Both the position numbers and the translations under genes were made by a program. From Pseudomonas sp. P5_109 (GTDB lineage Bacteria; Pseudomonadota; Gammaproteobacteria; Pseudomonadales; Pseudomonadaceae), in contig NZ_CP125380.1 of the NCBI RefSeq assembly GCF_034009455.1, positions 365,501 through 429,500 on the forward strand: 64,000 nt of DNA, given 5' to 3'. Below, one piece after another: positions 44,739 to 56,343 of this stretch (position 1 is the stretch's first letter; every line of letters begins with the position of its first letter). Under the pieces are notes generated by a model. That model saw only the letters and a program-made list of their open reading frames with translations, had not been told where the DNA came from and did no database searches.

Positions 44739-47301
44739 CTCTCAAGTACGGCCAGAGACTCTCTCCGAGTATCTGGCGCATCTGCCGATGACCGACCAGC
44801 AGCGCGCGGAACTCGCGGGCTGCCAGTCTTTCAGCGAATTGCATGAACGCCTGTCGTCCTCGACGTTCGATGCCCCGACCGAAGCCGCCCAGGCTTCGGT
44901 GGGCAAACGCCTGACCCTGAGCACCGCCGAAGAACTGCAGGACGCGGAAATGCTGGTGCTCGACGCCAACGGCCGGGTCTGCCTCAAGGCGACCCCGCCG
45001 ATCCGGCGGACCAAGGTCGTGCCGGAGCCGTGGCGCACCAACATTCTGGTGCGTGGCTGGCGGCGGATGACCGGTCGAACCAACCCGCCGAAGCCGCCGA
45101 AGGACGAACGTGTCCTGCCGGCCGCGCGCTGGCGCACCGTCGGATCGATCCGTCGCTACATTCTGTTGCTGCTGATGCTCGGCCAGACCATCGTCGCCGG
45201 CTGGTACATGAAAGGCATCATGCCGTACCAGGGCTGGTCGTTCGTCGACCTCAACGAAGTGCTGCACCAACCGCTGCTGCAAACCGCCACGCAAGTGCTG
45301 CCGTATGCGTTGCAGACCAGCATCCTGATCCTGTTCGGGATTCTGTTCTGCTGGGTGTCGGCCGGTTTCTGGACCGCGCTGATGGGGTTCCTGGAATTGC
45401 TGACCGGCCACGATAAATACCGTATCTCCGGTAAAAGTGCTGGCAACGAGCCGATTCCAAAGGATGCGCGCACCGCCCTGGTGATGCCGATCTGCAACGA
45501 AGACGTGCCACGGGTATTCGCCGGTCTACGCGCGACCTTCGAGTCGGTGGCGGCCACGGGCGACCTGGACCGTTTCGATTTCTTCGTCCTCAGTGACAGT
45601 AACGACGCCGATATCTGTGTCGCCGAGCAACAGGCCTGGCTGGATGTCTGCCGCGAAGCTGGCGGCTTCGGCAAGATCTTCTATCGCCGCCGTCGTCGTC
45701 GCGTAAAACGTAAAAGCGGCAACCTCGACGACTTCTGCCGTCGCTGGGGCGGTGACTACAAGTACATGGTCGTACTCGACGCCGACTCCGTGATGAGCGG
45801 CGAGTGCCTGACCAGTCTGGTGCGCCTGATGGAAGCCACGCCGGACGCCGGGATCATCCAGACCGCGCCGCGTGCGTCGGGCATGGACACCCTGTATGCG
45901 CGCATGCAGCAGTTCGCCACTCGCGTGTATGGCCCGCTGTTCACCGCCGGCCTGCACTTCTGGCAACTGGGCGAGTCGCACTACTGGGGTCACAACGCGA
46001 TCATCCGCATGAAGCCGTTCATCGACCACTGCGCCCTGGCGCCGTTGCCGGGTACAGGCGCGTTCTCCGGCTCGATCCTGTCCCACGACTTCGTTGAAGC
46101 CGCCTTGATGCGCCGTGCCGGCTGGGGCGTGTGGATTGCCTACGACTTGCCGGGTAGCTATGAAGAGCTGCCGCCAAACCTGCTGGACGAACTCAAGCGT
46201 GACCGTCGCTGGTGCCACGGCAACCTGATGAACTTCCGCCTGTTCCTGGTCAAGGGCATGCACCCGGTGCACCGCGCGGTGTTCCTGACCGGCGTGATGT
46301 CCTACCTGTCGGCGCCGTTGTGGTTCTTCTTCCTGGTGTTGTCGACAGCGCTTTTGGCGGTCAACACGCTGATGGAGCCGCAGTACTTCCTCGAACCGCG
46401 CCAGCTCTATCCGCTGTGGCCACAATGGCACCCGGACAAGGCGATTGCGTTGTTCTCGACCACCATCGTGCTGCTGTTCCTGCCGAAGCTGCTGAGCATC
46501 ATCCTGATCTGGGCCAAGGGCGCGAAAGAGTTCGGCGGCAAGTTCAAGGTGACCCTGTCGATGCTGCTGGAGATGCTGTTCTCCATGCTGCTGGCGCCGG
46601 TGCGGATGATTTTCCACACCCGTTTCGTCCTCGCCGCGTTCCTCGGCTGGGCCGCGACCTGGAACTCGCCACAGCGTGACGACGACTCCACGCCGTGGAG
46701 CGAAGCGATCAAGCGCCATGGTCCGCAAACCCTGCTGGGCTTCTTCTGGGCCATGCTGGTGATCTGGCTGAACCCGAGCTTCCTGTGGTGGCTGGTGCCG
46801 ATCGTCGGTTCGCTGATGCTGTCGATCCCGGTGTCGGTGATCTCCAGCCGCGTTGGTCTGGGTCTCAAGTCCCGTGACGAGAGCCTGTTCCTGATCCCTG
46901 AGGAATACAATCCGCCGCAGGCGTTGCTGGCCACCGACCAGTACACCCACGAAAACCGCTGGCATGCGCTGAACGACGGCTTCGTCCGTTCGGTGGTCGA
47001 CCCACAGCAGAACGCCCTGGCGTGCTCGCTGGCGACCTCCCGGCACAATCAGGCTGAGCCGATCGAGTGGTTGCGGATCGAGCGGGTTCGCCACGCGATG
47101 AAGGTTGGGCCTGAAGGTCTGACCAACAACGAACGTGTGCAACTGTTGAGCGATCCGGTGGCATTGGCCCGTCTGCATGAGCAGGTCTGGAACGAAGGTC
47201 ACCCAGAGTGGCTGGGCGCCTGGCGTAAGTCGGTCAAGGCCGATCCCCATGCACCGTTGCTGCCGCTCAAGCCAATGAGCGAACAGCCTCAGATGGCGTA
47301 A
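44731..47301 (+). CDS. opgH: Glucans biosynthesis glucosyltransferase OpgH
   Basis: Inner-membrane glucosyltransferase that polymerises and probably exports the linear beta-1,2 glucan from UDP-glucose. 856 residues. The GT2 domain has [29 protein letters not shown] (DxD-type), and later [16 protein letters not shown] and the processivity motif [10 protein letters not shown] (R/QxxRW). About eight membrane helices flank the catalytic domain. The gene overlaps opgG by 8 nt and is followed by a terminator. Confidence 0.95.
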   Translation: MSNSQVRPETLSEYLAHLPMTDQQRAELAGCQSFSELHERLSSSTFDAPTEAAQASVGKRLTLSTAEELQDAEMLVLDANGRVCLKATPPIRRTKVVPEPWRTNILVRGWRRMTGRTNPPKPPKDERVLPAARWRTVGSIRRYILLLLMLGQTIVAGWYMKGIMPYQGWSFVDLNEVLHQPLLQTATQVLPYALQTSILILFGILFCWVSAGFWTALMGFLELLTGHDKYRISGKSAGNEPIPKDARTALVMPICNEDVPRVFAGLRATFESVAATGDLDRFDFFVLSDSNDADICVAEQQAWLDVCREAGGFGKIFYRRRRRRVKRKSGNLDDFCRRWGGDYKYMVVLDADSVMSGECLTSLVRLMEATPDAGIIQTAPRASGMDTLYARMQQFATRVYGPLFTAGLHFWQLGESHYWGHNAIIRMKPFIDHCALAPLPGTGAFSGSILSHDFVEAALMRRAGWGVWIAYDLPGSYEELPPNLLDELKRDRRWCHGNLMNFRLFLVKGMHPVHRAVFLTGVMSYLSAPLWFFFLVLSTALLAVNTLMEPQYFLEPRQLYPLWPQWHPDKAIALFSTTIVLLFLPKLLSIILIWAKGAKEFGGKFKVTLSMLLEMLFSMLLAPVRMIFHTRFVLAAFLGWAATWNSPQRDDDSTPWSEAIKRHGPQTLLGFFWAMLVIWLNPSFLWWLVPIVGSLMLSIPVSVISSRVGLGLKSRDESLFLIPEEYNPPQALLATDQYTHENRWHALNDGFVRSVVDPQQNALACSLATSRHNQAEPIEWLRIERVRHAMKVGPEGLTNNERVQLLSDPVALARLHEQVWNEGHPEWLGAWRKSVKADPHAPLLPLKPMSEQPQMA

Positions 47302-47303
47302 TG

Positions 47304-47330
47304 AAAAAAACCGCGAAAGCGGGTTTTTTT
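47304..47330 (+). terminator. Rho-independent terminator of opgGH
   Basis: Stem AAAAAAACCGC/GCGGGTTTTTTT with a GAAA tetraloop starts 3 nt after the opgH stop. Confidence 0.9.
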
Positions 47331-47391
47331 ATGGCTTGAGGTTTGTTCTTGAGCTTGCACCAGACTCTGCAATAGCAGTGTCTGGTCGATC

Positions 47392-47470
47392 GCTTTCGCG
47401 GGCAAGCCCGCTCCCACAAGGTTGTGTGTACAACGCCATTCCCTGTGGGAGCGGGCTTGCCCGCGAAGGC
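47392..47470. repeat. REPIN, GTGGGAGCGGGCTTGCCCGCGAA variant
   Basis: Inverted arms with TTGCCCGCGAA in place of TTGCTCGCGAA lie between converging opgH and chemoreceptor genes; first REP after the 19.7 kb gap. Confidence 0.88.
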
Positions 47471-47476
47471 GTCACC

Positions 47477-49393
47477 TCAAACCCTGAACTTGCCCACCAG
47501 CATCTGCAAATGCGTCCCCAACCGCGCCAGCTCAACGCTGGAGGCGGCGGTTTCTTCACTGGCTGCCGAGGTCTGGTCCGACACATCCCGCACGTTCAGC
47601 ACGCTACGGTTGATCTCCTCGGCCACAGCGCTTTGCTGCTCAGCCGCCGCCGCAATCTGCTGGTTCATCGCCTGGATCGCCGACACCGTGCGGGTGATGC
47701 TTTCCAGTGAGCCGCCAGCGCGGCGGGTCAGTTCGACGCTGCTGTCGGTCAGGGTGCGGCTGTTGTCCATGATGGTCGCCACTTGCTGCGTGCCATTTTG
47801 CAGGCCGACGATCAGCTCTTCGATCTCTTCGGTGGACTTCTGCGTGCGCTGGGCCAGGCTGCGGACTTCGTCGGCGACCACGGCAAAACCACGCCCGGCT
47901 TCACCGGCACGGGCCGCCTCAATCGCGGCGTTAAGCGCCAGCAGGTTGGTTTGCTGGGCCACGGACTTGATGACGTCGAGCACGCTGCCGATCTTGTCAC
48001 TTTCGCGCTGGAGTTCGCCCATGGCCTCAGTGGAGTGGCCGACTTCCTTGGCCAGGCGTTCGATCTGGGCGATGGCTTCGCCGACCACCTTGTCGCCTTC
48101 GCGGGCCTGTTGGTCGGCGGCGACGGCAGCTTCGGAGGCCTCTTCGGCGTTGCGCGCAACTTCCTGCACGGTGGCGGCCATTTCGTTCATGGCCGTCGCG
48201 ACCTGGTCGGTCTCGATCTTCTGGCTGTTGACCCCGGCGCTGGTCTGCTCGGTGACTGCAGACAATTCCTCAGCGGCGCTGGCGATCTGCGTGACGCCAT
48301 CGCTGATGCCGCCGATCAGCTCGCGCAAGCCCTGGGTCATGCTCTGCATGGCGCGCTGCAACTGGCCGAGCTCGTCGCGGCGCTTGGACGTCAGGTTGTG
48401 GGTCAGGTCGCCACTGGCTACTCGCTCAGCGACGGCCAGGGTCTGGTTCAGCGGAATGATGATCTGCCGGGTGATCGCCCAGGCTGCCAGCAGGCCGAAG
48501 GCGATAGCAAGTACGGTGGCGAGGGTCAGCATGTTCTTGGCGTGGGCGGCGTCGGCGTCGCGCACGATGGTTTGCGAGACGGTGAGTTTCTGGCTCATGT
48601 CCAACAGGATGTCGCCTTGCGCGGACATGCGTACCAGGGCTTTGGCGCTGGCCACCTGGGAGTCGCGGAACTGGCTGACGGCGGCGCGGTAGGCCTTCAG
48701 CGAATCAGACGCCTGTTGCAGATTGGCGATGTGTTCTTCGGGCAGTTTGGCCGGCAGGCTCTCGAGGTTCTTCAGGGCGTTGTCGATCGCATCGAGGGCT
48801 GGTTGTTCGGCTTCGCTCTTGCCGCTGTAGGTGTAGCCGCGAACCTGGAAGCGTGCTTGCTGGATCAGTTTGCTCAGGTCGATCACGCTGTTGAACGCCG
48901 CCACGCTCTCGCCTTGCAGCATGGATCTTTCCACTTCGGCGACGTGGGCCACGGCGTTGTCGGCGGTGGCGCCGAGTTTGCCGCGGGCGTCTTCACGCTG
49001 GGCACCGGCCTGGGTCATGTCACTGAAGGCGCGACGGTATTCGGCGACAGCGGCCAGTTGTTGATCGACCATGGCCGTATCAGCCGGTTGCTCGATCAGG
49101 CCACGGGCGGTCTGCAGGCCGCTTTCGAGTTTGCCCAGCAGATCGTTGACGGCGCCGGGACCTTGTTCACCGCGACGCATCTCGTAATCCAGGCGTGCAA
49201 TGCGCAGGTCCTTGGTCAGGTCGTTGAGGCTGGCGATGAACCCCAGTTTATCGCCGCGGCTGGTCACGCTGCTCAGGCCGCTCCAGCCGGTGAAGGTGAT
49301 CAACAGGGTCAATAACAGCACCAGACCGAAGCCGATTCCCAGCTTGCGTTTGACGCTGACGTTTCCCAGATTCTCGGCTAGCCATTGGTACAT
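47477..49393 (-). CDS. Methyl-accepting chemotaxis protein with HBM sensor, McpK/McpQ-like
   Basis: 638 residues. TM1 is at about 15-38, a roughly 247-residue all-helical periplasmic domain follows, TM2 at about 283-305, HAMP at 306-358, then the signalling domain with [21 protein letters not shown]. The sensor length and pattern ([27 protein letters not shown]) fit the helical bimodular (HBM) class, which in McpS, McpQ and McpK senses tricarboxylic-acid-cycle acids. By synteny (next to opgH on one side and rsmE/tat on the other) it corresponds to McpK of P. aeruginosa and McpQ of P. putida (recalled), so ligands such as 2-oxoglutarate or citrate are likely. Confidence 0.88.
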   Translation of the reverse strand: MYQWLAENLGNVSVKRKLGIGFGLVLLLTLLITFTGWSGLSSVTSRGDKLGFIASLNDLTKDLRIARLDYEMRRGEQGPGAVNDLLGKLESGLQTARGLIEQPADTAMVDQQLAAVAEYRRAFSDMTQAGAQREDARGKLGATADNAVAHVAEVERSMLQGESVAAFNSVIDLSKLIQQARFQVRGYTYSGKSEAEQPALDAIDNALKNLESLPAKLPEEHIANLQQASDSLKAYRAAVSQFRDSQVASAKALVRMSAQGDILLDMSQKLTVSQTIVRDADAAHAKNMLTLATVLAIAFGLLAAWAITRQIIIPLNQTLAVAERVASGDLTHNLTSKRRDELGQLQRAMQSMTQGLRELIGGISDGVTQIASAAEELSAVTEQTSAGVNSQKIETDQVATAMNEMAATVQEVARNAEEASEAAVAADQQAREGDKVVGEAIAQIERLAKEVGHSTEAMGELQRESDKIGSVLDVIKSVAQQTNLLALNAAIEAARAGEAGRGFAVVADEVRSLAQRTQKSTEEIEELIVGLQNGTQQVATIMDNSRTLTDSSVELTRRAGGSLESITRTVSAIQAMNQQIAAAAEQQSAVAEEINRSVLNVRDVSDQTSAASEETAASSVELARLGTHLQMLVGKFRV

Positions 49394-49434
49394 GCTGAAA
49401 CTCCCCGGACCACAATTTGGTTTTATGGGGGGGG

Positions 49435-49460
49435 TATCGGCAGGGGCGCCTGAATCTGTA
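49435..49460 (-). promoter_or_regulatory. Probable FliA (sigma28) promoter of the HBM chemoreceptor
   Basis: On the minus strand TACAG-N14-GCCGATA matches the motility sigma factor pattern (TAAAG/TCAAG, spacer, GCCGATA), about 45-60 nt before the ATG. The -10 box is followed directly by an eight-C run (eight G on the plus strand, 49427-49434) at the predicted start point. Confidence 0.5.
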
Positions 49461-49492
49461 GGCGCTGCCCGATGTAAGGACGGATGATGACC

Positions 49493-49581
49493 TGTGGGAG
49501 CGGGCTTGCTCGCGAAAGCGGAGTGTCAGTCACTTCAATGCCGACTGATACACCGCCTTCGCGAGCAAGCCCGCTCCCACA
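49493..49581. repeat. REPIN, GTGGGAGCGGGCTTGCTCGCGAA family
   Basis: Inverted arms TGTGGGAGCGGGCTTGCTCG and complement between the chemoreceptor promoter region and the 3' end of rsmE. Confidence 0.9.
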
Positions 49582-49598
49582 GGGGATTGTGTCTGGGA

Positions 49599-50306
49599 TT
49601 AGAAAAGTCTTGCCAGCAGCGCGGTCACGGCGGTTTCGACGCGCAGGATGCGCTCGCCCAGTTGCACCGGTTGCAGGCCGGACTTGCCCAGCAGGTCGAT
49701 CTCGTAGGGAATCCAGCCGCCCTCGGGGCCGATGGCCAGGGTCACCGGTTCGCTGAGTGCGCGAGGGCAGGGTGGATAATTGCCCGGATGCCCGACCAGG
49801 CCGAGGGTGCCGTCGGTAATCGCTGGCAGGCGGTCTTCGACGAACGGCTTGAAGCGCTTCTCGATCACGACTTCCGGCAGCACGCTGTCCCGGGCCTGTT
49901 CGAGGCCGAGGATCAACTGCTCGCGAATCGCCTCGGGCTCCAGGAACGGCGTTTGCCAGAAGCTCTTCTCGACGCGATAGCTGTTGACCAGCACGACCCG
50001 TGGCACTCCCATGGCCGCCACGGTCTGGAACACCCTGCGCAGCATCTTGGGCCGTGGCAGGGCCAACACCAGGGTCAATGGCAGCTTGGCCGGTGGTGGC
50101 TGGTCGAGGGTGACGCGCAATTCCGCTTCGCCGGCGTCCAGGCGCAGCACTTCGGCCGAGCCCATCAGCCCGCCGATCCGCCCGACGCGCATGCTGTCGC
50201 CGACTTCGCAGCGGTGGACTTCCTGCATGTGGGTCAACCGGCGATCACGCAGGACCGCCCGGTCGGTCGCAATGAAATCGGCCTCTTCGAGGAGCAGCAG
50301 GTTCAC
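49599..50306 (-). CDS. rsmE: 16S rRNA (uracil1498-N3)-methyltransferase
   Basis: Methylates U1498 of 16S rRNA using SAM. 235 residues: an N-terminal PUA-like part ([21 protein letters not shown], landmark RVGRIGG) and a SPOUT knot with [29 protein letters not shown] and [11 protein letters not shown], the hallmarks of RsmE. The start overlaps the tatC stop by 4 nt, so it is translated with the tat genes. Confidence 0.95.
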   Translation of the reverse strand: MNLLLLEEADFIATDRAVLRDRRLTHMQEVHRCEVGDSMRVGRIGGLMGSAEVLRLDAGEAELRVTLDQPPPAKLPLTLVLALPRPKMLRRVFQTVAAMGVPRVVLVNSYRVEKSFWQTPFLEPEAIREQLILGLEQARDSVLPEVVIEKRFKPFVEDRLPAITDGTLGLVGHPGNYPPCPRALSEPVTLAIGPEGGWIPYEIDLLGKSGLQPVQLGERILRVETAVTALLARLF

Positions 50307-51097
50307 GCTTGGGTCGCTGGCGGCTGGTCGTTGTGATCGTCAGCCGGTTGGTCGTCCGGATGTTCGCCACGCTTGCTGATCAGGCTGCCAAACAGGATGC
50401 CGATCTCGAACAGCAGCCACATCGGCACGGCCAGCAGGGTCTGCGAGAAGATGTCCGGCGGCGTCAGGATCATGCCGACCACGAAGCAGCCGATGATCAC
50501 GTACGGGCGGATCTTCTTCAGGTATTTGACGTCGACCACGCCGATCCACACCAGCAGCACCACGGCCACCGGGATTTCGAACGCCACGCCAAAGGCAAAG
50601 AACAGCGTCATGACGAAATCGAGGTAGCTGGTGATGTCGGTCATCATTTCCACGCCGGCCGGGGTGGCGGAGGCGAAGAACTTGAAGATCAGCGGGAACA
50701 CCAGGAAATAGGCGAACGCCATGCCGGCGTAGAACAGAAAGATGCTGGAGACCAGCAAGGGCACGGCGATGCGCTTTTCATGCTTGTACAGGCCCGGGGC
50801 GATGAAACCCCAGATCTGGTGCAGGATCACCGGGATGGCCAGGAACAGCGAGACCATCATGGTCAGCTTCAGTGGCGTCAGGAACGGCGACGACACGTCG
50901 GTGGCAATCATCGTCGCGCCAGCGGGCAGGTACGCGCGCAGCGGCGTCGAGACGAAGGTGTAGATCTGCTGGGTGAAGGCGAACAGCCCGGCAAAGATGA
51001 TGAAGATCGCCGCTACGCAGCGCAGCAGGCGGGTACGCAACTCGGTGAGGTGCGAAACCAGCGGCATGTGCTGGTCGTTTTCAGGAAGATCGCTCAT
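50303..51097 (-). CDS. tatC: Sec-independent protein translocase TatC
   Basis: 264 residues with six membrane helices. The N-terminal [17 protein letters not shown] contains the conserved HLxELRxR that binds the twin-arginine signal with TatB, and FLSAATPAG-like F(ASATPAG) and the Glu in FGVAFEIPV are conserved. The C-terminal tail is Asp/Gln-rich. Overlaps tatB by 4 nt upstream and rsmE by 4 nt downstream. Confidence 0.97.
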   Translation of the reverse strand: MSDLPENDQHMPLVSHLTELRTRLLRCVAAIFIIFAGLFAFTQQIYTFVSTPLRAYLPAGATMIATDVSSPFLTPLKLTMMVSLFLAIPVILHQIWGFIAPGLYKHEKRIAVPLLVSSIFLFYAGMAFAYFLVFPLIFKFFASATPAGVEMMTDITSYLDFVMTLFFAFGVAFEIPVAVVLLVWIGVVDVKYLKKIRPYVIIGCFVVGMILTPPDIFSQTLLAVPMWLLFEIGILFGSLISKRGEHPDDQPADDHNDQPPATQA

Positions 51098-51546
51098 GGG
51101 GCTCGCGGCGGCAGTGTTGGGTCATGAGGGGCCGGCGCAACGGGCGCAGCCGCAGGTGTAACAGGTTCAACCGGAGTGGCTGCAACAACAGGCGCAGGTT
51201 CGACAGGCGCGACAACGGGAGCAGGTGTTGGCTCGACGGCAGCGGCAGGCGCTTGAATCGTCTGCGCACCCACATGCTCCACTGGCGTCGGCTCCTGCTG
51301 GGTCGGCGTGAAGATTTTCCGCGCCTCCTGCTCAAGCGACAGGATGTGTTCGTTGTGCAGTTGCCGACGAATCTCGTCGGCACCGATTTCACGTTCAACT
51401 TCCTGTTTGATCGCGTTGAAGCTGCGCTTCAGGCGCCCGACCCACAGGCCGGCGGTGCGCGCAGCACCCGGCAAACGCTCGGGGCCCAGCACCAGCAGGG
51501 CGACGAGGCCGACGAGCAGCAGTTCAGAGAAGCTGATACCAAACAT
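51094..51546 (-). CDS. tatB: Sec-independent protein translocase TatB
   Basis: 150 residues. One N-terminal membrane helix ([26 protein letters not shown]) with the conserved Glu8 and LGPERLP hinge, then an amphipathic helix ([20 protein letters not shown]) and a long Ala/Pro/Val-rich tail ([16 protein letters not shown]). It forms the twin-arginine receptor with TatC. Confidence 0.95.
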   Translation of the reverse strand: MFGISFSELLLVGLVALLVLGPERLPGAARTAGLWVGRLKRSFNAIKQEVEREIGADEIRRQLHNEHILSLEQEARKIFTPTQQEPTPVEHVGAQTIQAPAAAVEPTPAPVVAPVEPAPVVAATPVEPVTPAAAPVAPAPHDPTLPPRAP

Positions 51547-51556
51547 TAGTCAGTGC

Positions 51557-51829
51557 TCACACGTCTTTGCGGATCGGCTCTTCGACTTTCTGTGCCTGCA
51601 CGTCGATGGTGTGCGGCTGGTTCACAGAGGCCTGGGGCTGTACCGGCGGAACCGGTTGGGCCGGGGTCGCATTCGGGTCGGCCGGTTTTTCGTCGTCGTT
51701 CATGGCTTTCTTGAAGCCCTTGATCGATTCGCCGACGTCAGTGCCGAGGTTTTTCAGCTTCTTGGTGCCGAATACCAGTACCACGACAACCAGGATGACG
51801 ATCCAGTGTTTCCAGTCAAAAATGCCCAT
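51557..51829 (-). CDS. tatA: Sec-independent protein translocase TatA
   Basis: 90 residues: N-terminal helix [16 protein letters not shown], the FGTKKL hinge, an amphipathic helix ([15 protein letters not shown]) and a polar Pro/Gln tail. TatA oligomers form the translocation path. It lies 10 nt before tatB and 25 nt after hisE. Confidence 0.95.
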   Translation of the reverse strand: MGIFDWKHWIVILVVVVLVFGTKKLKNLGTDVGESIKGFKKAMNDDEKPADPNATPAQPVPPVQPQASVNQPHTIDVQAQKVEEPIRKDV

Positions 51830-51854
51830 GCTGCTGCTCCTCTCTAATAGTTAT

Positions 51855-52187
51855 TCAGGCGGACGGGCGCGAGGCTTTCTCGGCGTGTCCGGAGAGACCG
51901 AAACGACGGTCCAGTTCATCGAGTACAGCCTGTGGATGCTGCCCCAGTTGGGCGAGCATGACCATGCTGTGGAACCACAAATCGGCGGTTTCGTAGATCA
52001 CATCGCTGCAGTCGCCGCTGACGGCGGCGTCCTTGGCGGCAATGATGGTCTCGACCGACTCTTCGCCGACTTTTTCCAGAATCTTGTTCAAGCCCTTGTG
52101 GTACAGGCTGGCGACATACGAGCTGTCGGCGGCGGCGCCTTTGCGCGCTTCCAGTACCTCGGCCAGACGGGTCAGAGTGTCACTCAT
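51855..52187 (-). CDS. hisE: Phosphoribosyl-ATP pyrophosphatase
   Basis: Hydrolyses PR-ATP to PR-AMP, the second step of histidine synthesis. 110 residues of the all-alpha MazG-like fold with [14 protein letters not shown] (Glu-rich metal site, EExxE) and [20 protein letters not shown]. It overlaps hisI by 8 nt. In pseudomonads hisI and hisE are separate genes, as here. Confidence 0.96.
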   Translation of the reverse strand: MSDTLTRLAEVLEARKGAAADSSYVASLYHKGLNKILEKVGEESVETIIAAKDAAVSGDCSDVIYETADLWFHSMVMLAQLGQHPQAVLDELDRRFGLSGHAEKASRPSA

Positions 52188-52581
52188 GTTTGTGTCCTGC
52201 GGAATAGATGGCGTGCGGATCTTTCAGGACCGGGTCGACCGTTGTCCAGTCGCCGTTCTCATAGACGCGGTAGAAGCAGCTCTGGCGGCCGGTATGGCAG
52301 GCGATGTCGCCGATTTGCTCGACCATCAGGATGATGACGTCGGCGTCACAGTCCAGGCGCATCTCGTGCAGGGTTTGCACGTGGCCGGACTCTTCGCCCT
52401 TGCGCCACAGCTTGCCACGGGAACGCGACCAGTAAATGGCGCGGTTCTCGGCAGCCGTCAGTTCCAGTGCTTCGCGGTTCATCCAGGCCATCATCAGGAC
52501 GCGCCCGGTCTTGTGATCCTGGGCAATCGCTGGCACCAGGCCGTCGGCGTCCCACTTGATCTCGTCCAGCCAATTCTTCAT
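52180..52581 (-). CDS. hisI: Phosphoribosyl-AMP cyclohydrolase
   Basis: Opens the purine ring of PR-AMP in histidine synthesis. 133 residues. Metal- and substrate-binding segments are present: [27 protein letters not shown], the DCDADVIIL triad of acidic residues and [11 protein letters not shown] with the zinc Cys. It is first of the hisIE-tatABC-rsmE run; ubiB lies upstream, about 90 nt away on the same strand. Confidence 0.96.
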   Translation of the reverse strand: MKNWLDEIKWDADGLVPAIAQDHKTGRVLMMAWMNREALELTAAENRAIYWSRSRGKLWRKGEESGHVQTLHEMRLDCDADVIILMVEQIGDIACHTGRQSCFYRVYENGDWTTVDPVLKDPHAIYSAGHKHE

Positions 52582-52672
52582 CTACGACTCCGATACGGGC
52601 CCGCACTTCAATAATCGGGGGCCTACGTTCAATGCAGCGTCCAAACAGTGTGCCAGCGTGTTGCGCGACTGG

Positions 52673-54277
52673 CTATCGGCGAACGACCAGATACAAACCC
52701 ACCGCCATCATGATGCCGGCCGGCCAGTAAGCCAACTGGTTCAGCGGGCCGCCAGCGGCAAGGATGGCGCCCCCGGCCAGGTGAGCCGTGCCGAGCAGGC
52801 GCAGGAACCAGTCGTCACGGCGCCGATGCCAGGGTGGCGGCGGGTCGTAGGCATGGGGTTGGGACATGCGTTCGAGCAGGTCGCGGGCCATGTTGGCCAG
52901 GTGCGGGAGCTGCTCGAACTGGCTGTGCACGTTGCCGAGCAGGGCTTTGGGGCTGACGCGCTCACGCATCCAGCGCTCAAGGAACGGCTGCGCGGTGTTC
53001 CACAGGTCGAGGTCAGGGTACAGCTGGCGGCCCAGGCCCTCGATGTTCAGCAGGGTCTTTTGCAGCAGGACCAACTGCGGCTGCACTTCCATGTTGAAGC
53101 GGCGAGCGGTCTGGAACAGGCGCATCAGCACCTGGCCAAAGGAAATATCTTTTAACGGTTTTTCGAAGATCGGCTCGCACACCGTACGGATCGCCGCTTC
53201 GAATTCGTTGAGTTTGGTTTCCGCCGGCACCCAGCCTGAATCGATGTGCAACTGCGCCACGCGACGGTAATCGCGCTTGAAGAAGGCGAACAGGTTGCGT
53301 GCCAGGTAATCCTGGTCTTCCGGGGTCAGGCTGCCGACGATGCCGCAGTCGATGGCGATGTACTGCGGGCTCCACGGACTTACAGTGCTGACGAAAATGT
53401 TGCCGGGGTGCATGTCGGCGTGAAAGAAGCTGTCGCGGAACACTTGGGTGAAGAAAATCTCCACGCCACGCTCGGCGAGCATTTTCATGTCGGTGCGCTG
53501 GTCGGCCAGGGTCGCCAGGTCGGTGACCTGGATGCCGTAGATGCGCTCCATCACCAGGACTTTCGGCCGGCACCAGTCCCAATAGACTTGCGGCACGTAC
53601 AGCAGCGGCGAACCTTCGAAGTTGCGCTTCAACTGGCTGGCGTTGGCCGCCTCGCGCAGCAGGTCGAGTTCGTCGTAGATGGTTTTTTCGTAATCGCTGA
53701 CCACGTCCACCGGGTGCAGCAAACGCGCATCGGCCGAGAGTTTTTCGGCGGCGCGGGCGAGGATGAACAGCCACGCCAGGTCTTGGGCAATCACCGGCTT
53801 GAGGCCCGGGCGGATCACCTTGACCACCACTTCTTCGCCGGTTTTCAGTTGCGCGGCATGCACCTGCGCCACCGAGGCCGAGGCTAGCGGTTCAACGTCG
53901 AAACGGCTGAACACGTCGCTGATTTTCTTGCCCAGCTGTTCTTCGATCAGCTTGACCGATACTTGCGAATCAAACGGCGGCACGCGGTCCTGCAGCTTCA
54001 TCAGCTCATCGGCGATGTCTTCCGGCAACAGGTCGCGACGTGTGGACAGGATCTGCCCGAACTTGATGAAGATCGGCCCCAGGTCCTGCAGTGCCAGGCG
54101 CAAGCGCGCGCCACGGCTCAGGTCCAGGGTCTTGCGCGGGAACCAGCGCCACGGCAGGGCATAGCGCAGCGCCCGCAAGAACCAGGGCAACGGCAGGGCG
54201 AACAGCAGGTCATCGAGGCGGTAGCGGATCACGACGCGCTGGATGCGCAACAAACGGCGGACGGCAAGCAGCTTCAT
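52673..54277 (-). CDS. ubiB: Ubiquinone biosynthesis kinase/ATPase UbiB
   Basis: 534 residues of the ABC1/ADCK atypical kinase family. The KxGQ motif ([16 protein letters not shown]) is near residue 75, the [19 protein letters not shown]la-rich loop and invariant Lys follow, [10 protein letters not shown] carries the catalytic-loop Asp/Asn, and IAIDCGIVG the metal Asp. Two C-terminal membrane helices are seen ([18 protein letters not shown] region). It helps extract or hand on ubiquinone intermediates. Overlaps ubiJ by 4 nt. Confidence 0.95.
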   Translation of the reverse strand: MKLLAVRRLLRIQRVVIRYRLDDLLFALPLPWFLRALRYALPWRWFPRKTLDLSRGARLRLALQDLGPIFIKFGQILSTRRDLLPEDIADELMKLQDRVPPFDSQVSVKLIEEQLGKKISDVFSRFDVEPLASASVAQVHAAQLKTGEEVVVKVIRPGLKPVIAQDLAWLFILARAAEKLSADARLLHPVDVVSDYEKTIYDELDLLREAANASQLKRNFEGSPLLYVPQVYWDWCRPKVLVMERIYGIQVTDLATLADQRTDMKMLAERGVEIFFTQVFRDSFFHADMHPGNIFVSTVSPWSPQYIAIDCGIVGSLTPEDQDYLARNLFAFFKRDYRRVAQLHIDSGWVPAETKLNEFEAAIRTVCEPIFEKPLKDISFGQVLMRLFQTARRFNMEVQPQLVLLQKTLLNIEGLGRQLYPDLDLWNTAQPFLERWMRERVSPKALLGNVHSQFEQLPHLANMARDLLERMSQPHAYDPPPPWHRRRDDWFLRLLGTAHLAGGAILAAGGPLNQLAYWPAGIMMAVGLYLVVRR

Positions 54278-54897
54278 GCGTTATCGCTTGGGTCGAGGGA
54301 TCGGGAAAGGCGCTCGAAACGCGCCTCGAGACGTTCCAGATCAAGCTTGATCTGGTCCAGTTCACTGAATCGGGCTTCGGCTTCGCGCTGACCGACAAGG
54401 GTGCGCGATTCTTCGGCCAGGTATTCGCCCAGGTTCTGGCCCAGGCTGGCGAAACCTTGCTGATACCAGCGGGCGCGGCTGCGCAGGTGACCACCAACCA
54501 GTTGCGTGGCGACCGGACCCAGCCAGCGCGAGAGTTCGTACTCCCAGTCCAGCTCCAGGTCCTGCAGGATCGCCGCCAGTTCCAGCAGTACGCCGCTGTC
54601 GCCGTCGAGTTCCACTTCAGGTCTGTGCAGGATCGCGGTCTTGTCCTTGCTCATGGCCAGATTCAGCAGGCTCGAGGCCGGTGCACGCAAGGTGCAGTCG
54701 GCGCCGGTTTCCCACTGGGAGGCGAGCATCAGGCCTTCGTCGCTGGGCAGGATGAACAGGTGCAGCGCCGGGCTGCGGCAATCGACGGCAATCACCTTGC
54801 CGGTCAAATGCGCCAGCCGCGGCAGCGCCGTGCTGTCGAGACGCAGCACCCGGTTCAGACCGAGTTCAACGCTGGCGAGCAGGCCGGCGAGCAGCAT
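54274..54897 (-). CDS. ubiJ: Ubiquinone biosynthesis accessory factor UbiJ
   Basis: 207 residues: an N-terminal SCP2-type lipid-binding domain (about 15-115; [20 protein letters not shown] start) and a C-terminal coiled coil ([27 protein letters not shown], given as landmark [13 protein letters not shown]). UbiJ organises the cytosolic Ubi complex and binds polyprenyl intermediates. Its start codon abuts the ubiE stop, between ubiE and ubiB as in other gammaproteobacteria. Confidence 0.92.
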   Translation of the reverse strand: MLLAGLLASVELGLNRVLRLDSTALPRLAHLTGKVIAVDCRSPALHLFILPSDEGLMLASQWETGADCTLRAPASSLLNLAMSKDKTAILHRPEVELDGDSGVLLELAAILQDLELDWEYELSRWLGPVATQLVGGHLRSRARWYQQGFASLGQNLGEYLAEESRTLVGQREAEARFSELDQIKLDLERLEARFERLSRSLDPSDNA

Positions 54898-55667
54898 CAG
54901 GGCTTGATGCCGCGGTGCAGGGCAACGATGCCTGCGGTCATGTTGTGATAGGTCACGCGGTCGAAACCGGCCTCGACCATCATCGACTTCAGGGTTTCCT
55001 GATTCGGGTGCATGCGGATCGATTCGGCCAGGTAGCGGTAGCTTTCCGAGTCGTTGGTGATCAGCTTGCCCATCAGCGGCATGAAGGCGAACGAGTAGGC
55101 GTCGTAGGCCTTGGACATCAGCGCGTTGGTCGGCTTGGAGAATTCCAGCACCAGCAAACGGCCGCCCGGCTTGAGCACGCGCAGCATCGAGCGCAGGGCA
55201 TCTTCCTTGTGGGTCACGTTGCGCAGGCCGAAGGCGATGGTCACGCAGTCGAAATGGTTGTCCGGGAACGGCAGTTTTTCCGCATCGGCCTGGACGAATT
55301 CGACGTTGCCGGCCACACCGAGGTCCAGCAGGCGGTCACGACCGACCTTGAGCATGGATTCGTTGATGTCGGCCAATACGACCTGGCCGGTCGGGCCTAC
55401 CAGGTGCGAGAACTTGCGGGTCAGGTCGCCGGTACCGCCAGCGATATCGAGCACGCGATTGCCGGTACGAACGCCCGACAGTTCGATCGCGAAACGCTTC
55501 CACAGACGGTGCATGCCGCCCGACAGAAGGTCGTTCATCAGGTCGTACTTGGCGGCTACCGAGTGGAATACCTCAGCGACTTTTTCCGCTTTCTGGCTTT
55601 CCGGAACGTTTTTGAAGCCGAAGTGAGTGGTGGGTTCGGCATCGCTGCCTTTGCGCTGATCAGTCAT
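54897..55667 (-). CDS. ubiE: Ubiquinone/menaquinone C-methyltransferase UbiE
   Basis: SAM-dependent C-methylation of the 2-polyprenyl-methoxybenzoquinol intermediate. 256 residues from the ATG at 55667 (MTDQRKGSD), preferred over a longer in-frame version because the family begins near THFGFKNVP. Motif [31 protein letters not shown] and LVLEFSKP are diagnostic. First gene of ubiEJB. Confidence 0.96.
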   Translation of the reverse strand: MTDQRKGSDAEPTTHFGFKNVPESQKAEKVAEVFHSVAAKYDLMNDLLSGGMHRLWKRFAIELSGVRTGNRVLDIAGGTGDLTRKFSHLVGPTGQVVLADINESMLKVGRDRLLDLGVAGNVEFVQADAEKLPFPDNHFDCVTIAFGLRNVTHKEDALRSMLRVLKPGGRLLVLEFSKPTNALMSKAYDAYSFAFMPLMGKLITNDSESYRYLAESIRMHPNQETLKSMMVEAGFDRVTYHNMTAGIVALHRGIKP

Positions 55668-55822
55668 ATCGCTGTCACCAAAAGAGAATGCGCGACATTC
55701 TAATCCCCAAGGCATGCTTTGTCTTGGCAAGGCTGAAGGTAAGATGGGCAACCATCGGGACGTTTTGACGCAGCAGAGGTCAAGATGCCTGGGGAAAGCA
55801 TCCATAAAGCAGGAGTCATTTG

Positions 55823-56098
55823 ATGGCCCGTATTAGTGTTGAACGTGCCCATGGCCTGGGTAAGGAAGCGGCTCGCGAAAAGGCCGACAAGCTGGCGCAG
55901 AAACTTTCCGATCAGTATGGCCTGGAGCCGCAGTGGTCCGGCGATACCCTGAACCTCAAGCGCTCGGGTGTGAAAGGCGCGGTGCATGTCGCCGAGGATT
56001 CGATTCGCGTCGAAGTGGAACTGGGCCTGATGATGTCGGCCATGAGCGGCATGATCAAGGCTGAGATCGAAAAGGCGCTGGACAAGGCGTTGGTCTGA
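55823..56098 (+). CDS. Polyhydroxyalkanoic acid system family protein
   Basis: 91 residues from the ATG at 55823 (AGGAG 6-8 nt upstream). Sequence [30 protein letters not shown] and [25 protein letters not shown] match the PHA_gran_rgn family, named for proteins near PHA loci. Function unknown. It is divergent from ubiE and sits just before the phasin genes. Confidence 0.85.
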   Translation: MARISVERAHGLGKEAAREKADKLAQKLSDQYGLEPQWSGDTLNLKRSGVKGAVHVAEDSIRVEVELGLMMSAMSGMIKAEIEKALDKALV

Positions 56099-56121
56099 TT
56101 TCTGTTTGAAATGAGATCCGC

Positions 56122-56211
56122 TGTGGGAGCGGGCTTGCTCGCGAAGGCGGTGCGTCATTCAACATTGATGTTGACTGACCTGACGCTTTCGCGAGCAAGC
56201 CCGCTCCCACA
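56122..56211. repeat. REPIN, GTGGGAGCGGGCTTGCTCGCGAA family
   Basis: Inverted arms TGTGGGAGCGGGCTTGCTCG and complement between the PHA-system gene and phaI, with an ACATTGATGTTGA-type spacer shared with the REPINs at 57768 and 63820. Confidence 0.9.
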
Positions 56212-56343
56212 TTTTGTTTTGTGGTGTGGCCAAAGGTTTATGTCAGTTGTTAGGGTGCCGTTTCTAATTTTTCTCCCTACTTTGTGCCAGAGCCCGACAC
56301 TTATCCGGGCAGTTCCTCAAACCTTCTGCGCGTGAGGTGCACC

